Shown: piece after piece, positions 7,224 through 14,190 of the stretch
Layout: the number at the start of each line of letters is the position of its first letter
How positions within the stretch are numbered: the stretch's first letter is position 1
Assembly: GCF_019249295.1 (NCBI RefSeq)
Contig: NZ_JAESDH010000015.1
Span: 62,001 to 126,000 of the forward strand
Length of the DNA stretch: 64,000 nt
Source of the DNA: Alteromonas antoniana
Lineage (GTDB): Bacteria; Pseudomonadota; Gammaproteobacteria; Enterobacterales; Alteromonadaceae
Reading direction: 5' to 3'
Position numbers and translations under genes: made by a program
Notes under the pieces: generated by a model
What the model saw: only the letters and a program-made list of their open reading frames with translations
Database searches by the model: none
What the model was told of the DNA's origin: nothing

Positions 7224-8879
7224 ATGAATCATCCATTAAAAAATGCACTGCCAATCGTTGCCGCCGCTTATGGCGAAAAGTTTGGTGTGAAGGTGCTTAT
7301 TCAAGGACAAGATGCGTTTACCGATGGTGAGCGGATTGTGATCCCAACAGCAAACCCAGACGACCCACACTATCAACAAATAGCTTGGGGTTATCTGGCT
7401 CATGAAGCGGCGCATATTCGGCATACCAATTTTGACATGGTGAAGAAGGCGTCGTCTAAGCCGATCCGTAAGGCACTTCTCAATATTATTGAGGATGTGC
7501 GCATTGAAAACGAATTGGCAAAGGATTACCCCGGAACCCGGCGCAGTATTTCGCAAGTGATTGAGTACATGGTGGACACACAGCAAATGTGTGTACCTGA
7601 ACAGCCTGAGCCTGCATCTAACTTGCAAGCCTGGTTGTTGTTTCGCTTGAGATGCCATTTTCTGGGCCAGAAAGCGCTGACGCCTTTGTATCAAGCTGTT
7701 GATGAAAGAGTGAGACAACTCTTTCCTGCCGCAGCGATGAGCCGGTTAAGCGCCATGCTGACAGCAGTGCCTAGCCTGGCATCTACAGGTGAAGTGCTGA
7801 AACTTGTCGATGCCATCGTTGCCATGTTGGAAGAAGAATCTCGTCCACCACAGGATGAGTCTGATGCTGATGGCGGTGATGACATTGGACAAGATGCGAG
7901 TAATGACAGCAATAGCAGTAGTGACAGTCAAACCCCGGAAACAAGTTCGTCTGCAACAGGGGATGCTGCTGAAACGAGTGATTCAGATAACTCTGATCAA
8001 GCTGATAATTTGCGACAAGCCTTAGAGGCCAGTGCCGCTCACTTTGAACCCGATACCTTTGCACAAGTGGCAGAAGTGTTGTCGGAACAAGCAGAAGGAC
8101 ATCAGGGCGTCACTCCACTCAGTTTGCCCCAAGCAGAGCAAGCTATGTTGGGTGATGAGGCTATCTTGACCTTATCGGCGTCTGAGTCGGCTCAAATTCG
8201 AGCCCGACTTAGGGGCATGGTTCAGTCCAGTCAGGACAATCGGAATCATGCCAAACGGTACGGTCTTCGAGTGGCAACTCATCGTCTTGCCGCTTCACAA
8301 GCAGGTGAGTCGAGATTGTTTATTCAAAGGCAGCCCCGCATTGCGCCTAATGCTGCTGTGCACTTGCTTGTCGATATATCGGGCTCAATGGGTAAGCCCA
8401 TTGGCGAAGGTAATCGCAAGTATTTTCATGTTGCCAATGAAGCCGCTTTGGCTTTAGCCATGGCATTGGAAGGTATACCGGGTGTTGTACCTGCGGTCAG
8501 TTATTTTCCTGGTATTCATCAGGAAGTTTCTATCGCGTTATTGCCCAAGCAATCGGTTCGACATCGGGCCGCCTGTTTTGACCAAAAACCAAGAGGTTGT
8601 ACGCCTATGGCACAAGCTATGTGGTTTGCGGCAAACAGTTTGTTGGCACAAAAACAGAAGCGAAAGCTAATGATAGTGCTAACGGATGGTGACCCAGATG
8701 ATTGGGCTGCCACGCATGACATTGTTGACCGGTGCAGACGCAGTGGCTTTGAGCTGCTGGGGATCGGGATTCAAACACGCAGTGTTGAGAAATTCTTTCC
8801 TCGAAGCATCGTGATTAACGACGTCAAAGATCTGAAGCGTGAGTTATTCGAAGTAACACAACAACTGATAATTCAGTAA
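7224..8879 (+). CDS. CobT-like protein: metallopeptidase-like N-terminus, acidic linker, VWA domain
   Basis: This encodes 551 residues. The N-terminal part has H60-E-A-A-H64-I-R-H67, an HExxHxxH zinc-protease pattern, followed by IIEDVRIE at 88-95, the usual position of extra acidic ligands. Residues ~208-262 are a low-complexity Asp/Ser/Glu linker. The C-terminal VWA domain has an intact metal site D384-I-S386-G-S388 and a later TDGDPDD loop. VWA proteins of this sort work with MoxR ATPases, and the CobS-like ATPase is at 3874-4833. The name CobT reflects resemblance only. Whether the peptidase motif is active is unknown. I take it as the effector or adaptor half of an ATP-driven complex. 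Confidence 0.82.
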   Translation: MNHPLKNALPIVAAAYGEKFGVKVLIQGQDAFTDGERIVIPTANPDDPHYQQIAWGYLAHEAAHIRHTNFDMVKKASSKPIRKALLNIIEDVRIENELAKDYPGTRRSISQVIEYMVDTQQMCVPEQPEPASNLQAWLLFRLRCHFLGQKALTPLYQAVDERVRQLFPAAAMSRLSAMLTAVPSLASTGEVLKLVDAIVAMLEEESRPPQDESDADGGDDIGQDASNDSNSSSDSQTPETSSSATGDAAETSDSDNSDQADNLRQALEASAAHFEPDTFAQVAEVLSEQAEGHQGVTPLSLPQAEQAMLGDEAILTLSASESAQIRARLRGMVQSSQDNRNHAKRYGLRVATHRLAASQAGESRLFIQRQPRIAPNAAVHLLVDISGSMGKPIGEGNRKYFHVANEAALALAMALEGIPGVVPAVSYFPGIHQEVSIALLPKQSVRHRAACFDQKPRGCTPMAQAMWFAANSLLAQKQKRKLMIVLTDGDPDDWAATHDIVDRCRRSGFELLGIGIQTRSVEKFFPRSIVINDVKDLKRELFEVTQQLIIQ

Positions 8880-8896
8880 CCACATCCATTTTACCA

Positions 8897-8957
8897 CCCT
8901 GCGGGGACGATTCCGTCCCCGCCTGGGCATGGGTTCGTCTCCGTTTTTTTTGGAGAC
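8897..8957 (+). promoter_or_regulatory. Two-hairpin leader 9 (before radC)
   Basis: Hairpin A: GCGGGGACG (8901-8909) pairs perfectly with CGTCCCCGC (8914-8922), flanked by CCC/GGG. Hairpin B: GTCTCC (8937-8942) pairs perfectly with GGAGAC (8952-8957), masking the GGAG that serves ATG 8962. Confidence 0.65.
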
Positions 8958-8961
8958 TCCT

Positions 8962-9459
8962 ATGAAAAACAGAAAGTTCTTAGCTGGCGAAGAAGCCGGT
9001 ACTTACATCGTTCCTGAGCAAGTGACTGAAGCGGATATCTTAGATATGGCGCTCAAGCTTGCCCGTGGTCGATTGAGTAAAGGTCGAAAAATTGAACAGC
9101 CATCGTCGGCGTTCTCATACCTGCAAACACTGATGCACGAGTATGAGCACGAAGTCTTTGGCGTACTGTTTCTTGATACAAAGCATCGCGTTATTCGATT
9201 TGAAGAGCTGTTCAAAGGCACTTTAGATGCAGCGAGCGTTTATCCAAGGGAAGTAACAAAACGAGCGCTAGAACTTAATGCGGCAGCAGTGATACTGGTT
9301 CATAACCATCCATCGGGTGATCCTGAACCCAGTGAAGCTGATAAACGCATCACTCATCGACTCCGTGACGCCTTGTCACTTGTTGATATTCGAACGCTTG
9401 ACCATGTCGTGGTCGCATCCGAGGGCTGCGTTTCGCTTGCCGAACGCGGTTATCTTTAA
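8962..9459 (+). CDS. radC: RadC-like JAMM/MPN domain protein
   Basis: This encodes 165 residues from ATG 8962 (GGAG 6 bases upstream). The in-frame ATG at 8929 lies inside the leader and is rejected. The JAMM metal-binding motif is present: H114-N-H116-P-S-G-D120. The N-terminal helix-hairpin-helix region of full-length RadC is absent, giving the short form common on ICEs, plasmids and prophages. The old link of RadC to DNA repair is not supported by later work and the substrate is unknown. The next gene starts within the radC stop codon (TAATG), so the two are coupled. Confidence 0.88.
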   Translation: MKNRKFLAGEEAGTYIVPEQVTEADILDMALKLARGRLSKGRKIEQPSSAFSYLQTLMHEYEHEVFGVLFLDTKHRVIRFEELFKGTLDAASVYPREVTKRALELNAAAVILVHNHPSGDPEPSEADKRITHRLRDALSLVDIRTLDHVVVASEGCVSLAERGYL

Positions 9460-9800
9460 TGAATGGGCGCATTGCCCATTCTCCTTCATCACAAAAGCAG
9501 TCCTATCAACACACGTCATCACAGCTCGAATTTCTATTTGAGTTTGATGATGCCCCAGTCACTTGGTCTGACACGGAAATCTGGCAGTTACGCGAAGGCA
9601 TTCTATTGGATGCGATCCGTGTATTGCTGGACGGTCGTGTCAGTACTCGATTGCGAAGGGATGTGTTGTCGTGGATTCAAAATGACGAATTAACGCCATT
9701 TTGCTTTCGTGTTTGCGCGATGGCTGCGGTTGTCGATCCTGATGTGCTTCGTGATTCCATCATGTGGCTATTAAGACGACATGGTATCCAGCTTGACTAA
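9459..9800 (+). CDS. Small ICE protein downstream of radC
   Basis: This encodes 113 residues beginning MNGRIAHSPSSQKQSYQ. ATG overlaps the radC stop by one base, so translation is probably coupled. There is no membrane segment. Residues 30-110 are predicted helical, with the Trp-rich segment VTWSDTEIWQLREG and a Cys pair near residues 85-90 (FCFRVC). I do not recognise a family. The frame length, coupling and continuity with radC make a real gene likely. Confidence 0.6.
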   Translation: MNGRIAHSPSSQKQSYQHTSSQLEFLFEFDDAPVTWSDTEIWQLREGILLDAIRVLLDGRVSTRLRRDVLSWIQNDELTPFCFRVCAMAAVVDPDVLRDSIMWLLRRHGIQLD

Positions 9801-9804
9801 CGTT

Positions 9805-9876
9805 CCTGCATTAACCAAACGGCTCAATGCAGGACCCAAGCTGACTTTTACCACCAGTGGTAGGAGTCGGCTTTTT
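9805..9876 (+). terminator. Terminator-like variant of the leader, before the primase-like gene
   Basis: CCTGCATT (9805-9812) pairs with AATGCAGG (9826-9833). A second stem pairs AAGCTGACTTTTACC (9838-9852) with GGTAGGAGTCGGCTT (9859-9873), 15 pairs with three G-U, and runs into a T tract (to 9876). It still holds a GACT...AGGAGTC core like the leaders, but the real Shine-Dalgarno (AAGGAGG, 9880-9886) lies outside and is exposed. It may end transcription of the block or attenuate the next gene. Confidence 0.5.
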
Positions 9877-9891
9877 ACTTAAGGAGGTTAT

Positions 9892-10965
9892 ATGGCGTTA
9901 CCTTTACAAATTGAAACAGTAAGGCCATATCTTAATGGCCAATGGCTTCAAGTATTAGCGGTATTGGTGCCAGAACTTGATGCCGCCATTGCTCGAAAGG
10001 GCCGTCATGTGGCTTGTCCTGTTCATGGCGGTCGTGATGGCTTTAGGCTATTCAAAGATGCTGAATATACCGGAGGTGGCGTTTGTAACACCTGCGGTAT
10101 CTTTCATGATGGTTTTGAACTGTTGTCTTGGATTAATGGATGGAACTTTGCTCAGTCTATTGAAGCAATCGGCCAGGTTCTTGGTATTCAACCCGGACAA
10201 ATACAAGCGCCTATTCGGCCAATACCGAGTAACGCAGTTGATTGGAAGGCTAGAAAGCAGGACGAGGACAAAGCGATTATCCATCGCTTGAATCAAACCT
10301 GGGGAGAAACGTTTTCTCTTGCAGATACTCGTGCGCAACCAGTTTGGAACTACATGCATCGTCGTGGCATTGTTACCCGGCTTCGTCCTGAATGGGATTC
10401 GGTGCTGAGGTATCATCCAAACTTGCCTTACCATGATGAAGATGGCTTGTTTATCGATAGCTACCCAGCGCTGCTAGGTAAAATCGTTACTCAGCAAGGG
10501 CGTTCGGCCACGTTTCATCGGATCTACCTAAGTGAAGATGGATTCAAAGCGCCGGTTGAAAAGCCTAAAAAGATGATGCCGATACCAAGTGACAGAACAA
10601 TCACTGGTGGTGCCATTCCGATAGGTGAGCCTGGTGAGGTATTAGGTGTTTCTGAAGGCATCGAAACAGCTTTAGCGGTTACCAGAGCTACGGGACAGAC
10701 ATGTTGGTCGGTTGTGAATGCAACGCTACTGGCTAGGTTTGAACCACCAAGTAATGTGAAAATGCTGTACATCTGGGCAGATCACGATCTCTCTGAGACC
10801 GGCCTGAATGCAGCGAATGAACTCAAGAAAAAAGCCTGGCAAAAAGGCATTCTGACACAAGTTCTGATCCCTCCGATACCAACGTCACTTGGCGTGAAAA
10901 GTTGGGATTGGAATGATGTGCTGAATGTTTACGGAGCCATGGGCTTTCCGAAAGTTCATATCTGA
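9892..10965 (+). CDS. Primase-like protein with zinc finger and Toprim domain
   Basis: This encodes 357 residues, ATG 9892 after AAGGAGG. The N-terminal zinc finger has C42-P-V-H45 and C65-N-T-C68, the CHC2-like pattern of phage P4-type primases. The C-terminal Toprim domain shows the catalytic SEGIETAL (E255) and WADHD (D297, D299). No helicase domain follows, so this is a stand-alone primase-like enzyme, probably for second-strand synthesis of transferred or rolling-circle ICE DNA. A strong terminator ends the unit right after it. Substrate role is inferred from family. Confidence 0.82.
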   Translation: MALPLQIETVRPYLNGQWLQVLAVLVPELDAAIARKGRHVACPVHGGRDGFRLFKDAEYTGGGVCNTCGIFHDGFELLSWINGWNFAQSIEAIGQVLGIQPGQIQAPIRPIPSNAVDWKARKQDEDKAIIHRLNQTWGETFSLADTRAQPVWNYMHRRGIVTRLRPEWDSVLRYHPNLPYHDEDGLFIDSYPALLGKIVTQQGRSATFHRIYLSEDGFKAPVEKPKKMMPIPSDRTITGGAIPIGEPGEVLGVSEGIETALAVTRATGQTCWSVVNATLLARFEPPSNVKMLYIWADHDLSETGLNAANELKKKAWQKGILTQVLIPPIPTSLGVKSWDWNDVLNVYGAMGFPKVHI

Positions 10966-10970
10966 TCTAA

Positions 10971-10991
10971 GGGGCTTCGGCCCCTTTTTTT
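10971..10991 (+). terminator. Intrinsic terminator after the primase-like gene
   Basis: GGGGC (10971-10975), TTCG loop, GCCCC (10980-10984), then seven Ts. This is a textbook rho-independent terminator. Confidence 0.85.
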
Positions 10992-11054
10992 GCGCCTTGC
11001 ATATTTGAAAAATCATGGAGAATGAAAAATAGATAACCAATAGGAGAAACAAAC

Positions 11055-11759
11055 ATGATGGTATTAACCCTGTTAACAAAGCAGATTGATGGTGAGTTTA
11101 CGGTTTACTGGAAGACCGGCCTTCGAAGAGGTGGTGAACTAAAGGTCGATTTAGGTGAGCAATACGACAAGCTAACTGAGCAGCAAAAGCCAATTGCAGC
11201 TGAGCTCTATGCGATTCATCACCTACTGTCAGTGAAAGAGGTGATGGGGAGTAACCGAAGCGGTAATGGGCTTCAAATCCGGGTCAGTAAAGGAGCTATC
11301 AAAAAGTTACAGAAACAACGCTCAACTCAGCATTCACTTTACAGCCTGACTAGGTTTTTGCTCACTCGATACCAGGAAGCACAGATATCGGTAGAGAAAC
11401 GGGAAGATTGGCTCTCATATTCCTTCGAAGAATACAGCGTCGATAATGCTACCGTGAGAGAAATCGATGAGGTCATCAACGTTCCGAACATTGGGCCTGT
11501 CGTGGTGACTCGTCATGCACTGGAAAGGTTTGTGGAACGGCTTTCAGGCGGTGTACCTAAGCATCCTTGGAAGGCTTTGTGCGCTAAATTGTGTAGCACA
11601 GAATTGGCAAAATCTTTATTGCCAGAATGTATAGCTTCAAAGAAAGCAAAAAAATATTTCGTACAGGCAGAGTTTTGGTGTCATGGGAGCTCTGGTATGC
11701 ACTTTGTGATGGTGCCATCAGCCAAAGCACTTACGTTAGTAACAGTGTTTAATAGATAG
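11055..11759 (+). CDS. ICE protein of unknown function (234 aa)
   Basis: This starts at ATG 11055 (a second ATG follows directly) after AGGAG. There are 234 residues, basic, with no membrane segment. A central helical stretch (residues 55-115) includes the polar loop GSNRSGNGLQIRVSKG. A conserved-looking VVVTRHALERFVERLSGG at about 153-170 resembles a motif seen in other uncharacterised mobile-element proteins, but I cannot name the family. It stands between two terminator or leader signals, so it is probably a single-gene unit. This is the location of hotspot HS3 in SXT-like elements, so it may be backbone or a short insert. Confidence 0.6.
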   Translation: MMVLTLLTKQIDGEFTVYWKTGLRRGGELKVDLGEQYDKLTEQQKPIAAELYAIHHLLSVKEVMGSNRSGNGLQIRVSKGAIKKLQKQRSTQHSLYSLTRFLLTRYQEAQISVEKREDWLSYSFEEYSVDNATVREIDEVINVPNIGPVVVTRHALERFVERLSGGVPKHPWKALCAKLCSTELAKSLLPECIASKKAKKYFVQAEFWCHGSSGMHFVMVPSAKALTLVTVFNR

Positions 11760-11821
11760 TCAGAAACACACACGATTCCTTCATCTATCTGGCCAATCGC
11801 TCTTACGGGGATCTTTAGCAT

Positions 11822-11850
11822 GTTAGCTCTGTGAAATTTCTGGAGCTGAC
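11822..11850 (+). promoter_or_regulatory. Shine-Dalgarno-masking hairpin before traF
   Basis: GTTAGCTC (11822-11829) pairs with GAGCTGAC (11843-11850), eight pairs with one G-U. It covers GGAG, the Shine-Dalgarno for ATG 11852. It resembles hairpin B of the recombination-block leaders, but I see no clear C/G-rich hairpin A in front of it. Confidence 0.5.
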
Positions 11851-11851
11851 A

Positions 11852-12796
11852 ATGAGAACGCCTTTGTTACCTTGGTTCATCCTATGGGTGACCATCCCAA
11901 TCATTATTTTCTTTCTATTCATCTTGCCCGCCTATGCTAGTGATGGGCAATTCTATCAGCGTGGTCAGGAAGGTTGGTTTTGGTATCAGGTCATTCCCGA
12001 GCCAGCCGAGTCTGAAGACCTAATGAAGCCGAAATCTGGTGTTGTGGAGCCCACTAAGGACGGGCTAAAGCCTTTCAGTGCTGCCTGGTTTCGTGAGCAC
12101 ATGCAGTCGTTCATGGACAAGGCAATTGATGAGCCGACGAATGAGAACGTCAGAGCCTATCTGTATCTCCAGCGCGTCATGATGGATAAGGGCTCACAGT
12201 TTGCTGATGTTAGTCAGCAGGTGGTCATGGGCGATCCTGTTTTGGATGAAATCAGTCGCAGACCCTTGGCGACCTATGCTGCCAATCGGATGGATCGAGA
12301 AGCTGGCGCTCAACGTGATGTAGCTTTAGGTGAAGTAGCGAAGCGGGCTGGTTTGTTCTTTTTCTATCGTTCGGATTGCCCTTATTGCCATGCTCAAGCG
12401 CCTATCATCGAATCTATGGCCTTGAACTATGGGTTCGAGGTGTTTGCTATTGCTGTCGATGGCTTGCCTTTACCCGGTGGAGAGTTTCCCAATTACAAAG
12501 TCGATTCAGGACAAGCACAATCCTTGTCCGTTACGACTGTCCCTGCCGTGTTCTTAGTTGACCCGCCTAACGTTATTACTCCGATTGGACAAGGCGCAAT
12601 GAGCCTTGATGAGCTCAATAATCGAATCATTCTCGCAGCCCATCAAGCCGGTTGGATTGACGATCAAACTTACTATGCCACCAGACCTGTTCAACCCGGC
12701 GTGTCACTCGCGATGTCAGCCCAAGAGCTTAACGAAAAGATATTACAGGACCCTGAGTTCCTTGTTCGCTATCTGCGTGCACAAGGAGGGTTATAA
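11852..12796 (+). CDS. traF: TraF, periplasmic thioredoxin-like conjugation protein
   Basis: This encodes 314 residues. ATG 11852 was chosen over the in-frame GTG 11831 because GGAG lies 7 bases before it and the signal peptide then starts properly (residues 1-30, ending PAYAS). The C-terminal half is a thioredoxin fold with C176-P-Y-C179 (FFYRSDCPYCHAQ) and the cis-proline segment VTTVPAVFLV. F-type TraF proteins help fold or assemble disulfide-containing pilus and mating-pair proteins in the periplasm. traH starts two bases after the stop, giving the traF-traH-traG order of F-type and SXT/R391 transfer systems. Confidence 0.93.
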   Translation: MRTPLLPWFILWVTIPIIIFFLFILPAYASDGQFYQRGQEGWFWYQVIPEPAESEDLMKPKSGVVEPTKDGLKPFSAAWFREHMQSFMDKAIDEPTNENVRAYLYLQRVMMDKGSQFADVSQQVVMGDPVLDEISRRPLATYAANRMDREAGAQRDVALGEVAKRAGLFFFYRSDCPYCHAQAPIIESMALNYGFEVFAIAVDGLPLPGGEFPNYKVDSGQAQSLSVTTVPAVFLVDPPNVITPIGQGAMSLDELNNRIILAAHQAGWIDDQTYYATRPVQPGVSLAMSAQELNEKILQDPEFLVRYLRAQGGL

Positions 12797-12798
12797 CA

Positions 12799-14187
12799 AT
12801 GAAAAAAGTAATCCGAGTATCGCTAATCGCCTGTGCGATTGGTTTTTCATCTATGAGCCAAGCAAGCTTGCAACAGGAGATGAACCAGTTGTTTGGTTCA
12901 ATGACCAACACCACTGCGCCTGGTGTATTCGAGAGTCAGCGGCGTGGCGTTATATCTGGAGGAAGCGTTGTTGTTCGTAACAGGATCATGAACGAGAACC
13001 TCGTCTCTATGGTGCCACCGTCATTCCAAGCCGGTTGTGGCGGCATTGATATGTTCGCGGGAAGTTTGTCATTTGTTAACGCGGATCAGTTTGTTCAATT
13101 ACTTCGCTCTGTTGCTGCAAACGCCAAGGGGTATGCATTCCAATTGGCGCTCAGTGCTATGTGTGAGAAATGCTCTCAGCACATGGAGACACTGCAAAAG
13201 AAAATCCAGCAGTTGAACGAGTATTTTGGTAATTCCTGTCAAATGGCTCAGGGAGTCGTGAACGATACCCTGGCTGCTTTTGGTAAAAAGGGGCAAACAG
13301 AAGCCAGCATGTTGAGCTCACTTAAAGGGGCTGGGGACATTTTTACCAGTTGGAGTGAGTCCAATGGTAAGAACCCATATGAGAACGCTTCGAGTGTCGC
13401 GGCATCTGATGTAAACAGAACGATTAAAGGTAATTTGGTTTGGCGAGCACTGAAACGTCATTCGGCATCAAGCTGGTTTGCATCGGGGGATGACCGTTTT
13501 CTTGAAGCAGTTATGTCGGTGACTGGTTCGATCATTGTTGGTGATCTAGCTAATGCCGCTGATGGCCAAGGTAAAGCCCCGAAACTGACCAGACTGAATG
13601 GCAATAAAGTGACTATTGAGCATCTAATTCACGGCGGTAACGTCGCTATGTACCGATGTGACACAGTGACACAAGACGGCTGTCTGAATCCGACAATCAC
13701 TAACGTGACCCTGACGGGGTTATCAACCCAAGTAGAAAATTTACTTCTTGGTACAGGTTCCAGTAACGGCATTATTTTTAAGTTTGCTCGAAATACAGGA
13801 GCTGCTAGCACCACCGAAAAGGCTTTTATGACATCGGCTCCTGCGAGCATTGGCGGCATGATTCGAACACTTTCTGCATTAAATGAAGGGGCCGCTAGGT
13901 CGTTTGCTTCACGAACGGCACCATTTATTGCTGTTGAGATGGCGCGAGCATTGGTTGAAGACATGCTCAATGCAGCTAGAAGTACCTCCGGTGTGGAAGA
14001 TCATGCCTATGCGAAGTTATTAACGGAAGACCTTGAACGTGCACGTCGCCAAATCAATGAGGAGTACGCTGCGTTGCAGCGAAGATACGGCTCAGAGCAA
14101 GAATTGCTGGCGCATTTTAACCAGGTGATTCAGACCATTCGCAAACAGCGTTATTACACCGTTAAATCTACGGCACTGGGGGAATAG
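12799..14187 (+). CDS. traH: TraH, F-type pilus assembly protein
   Basis: This encodes 462 residues with a signal peptide (MKKVIRVSLIACAIGFSSMSQAS). Features typical of TraH are the GCGGIDMFAGSLSFVNADQF segment near residues 79-100, several cysteines (CEKCSQHM) and a long C-terminal coiled-coil region. TraH is periplasmic/outer-membrane associated and works with TraF and others in pilus extension and retraction. AGGAGGG precedes the ATG inside the traF end. traG begins three bases after its stop. Confidence 0.94.
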   Translation: MKKVIRVSLIACAIGFSSMSQASLQQEMNQLFGSMTNTTAPGVFESQRRGVISGGSVVVRNRIMNENLVSMVPPSFQAGCGGIDMFAGSLSFVNADQFVQLLRSVAANAKGYAFQLALSAMCEKCSQHMETLQKKIQQLNEYFGNSCQMAQGVVNDTLAAFGKKGQTEASMLSSLKGAGDIFTSWSESNGKNPYENASSVAASDVNRTIKGNLVWRALKRHSASSWFASGDDRFLEAVMSVTGSIIVGDLANAADGQGKAPKLTRLNGNKVTIEHLIHGGNVAMYRCDTVTQDGCLNPTITNVTLTGLSTQVENLLLGTGSSNGIIFKFARNTGAASTTEKAFMTSAPASIGGMIRTLSALNEGAARSFASRTAPFIAVEMARALVEDMLNAARSTSGVEDHAYAKLLTEDLERARRQINEEYAALQRRYGSEQELLAHFNQVIQTIRKQRYYTVKSTALGE

Positions 14188-14190
14188 GTC

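Noticed and set aside
3874-8879. CobS/CobT-like genes as part of cobalamin synthesis
   Set aside because: No CobN or other cobalamin genes; the pair is a MoxR/VWA module on a mobile element.
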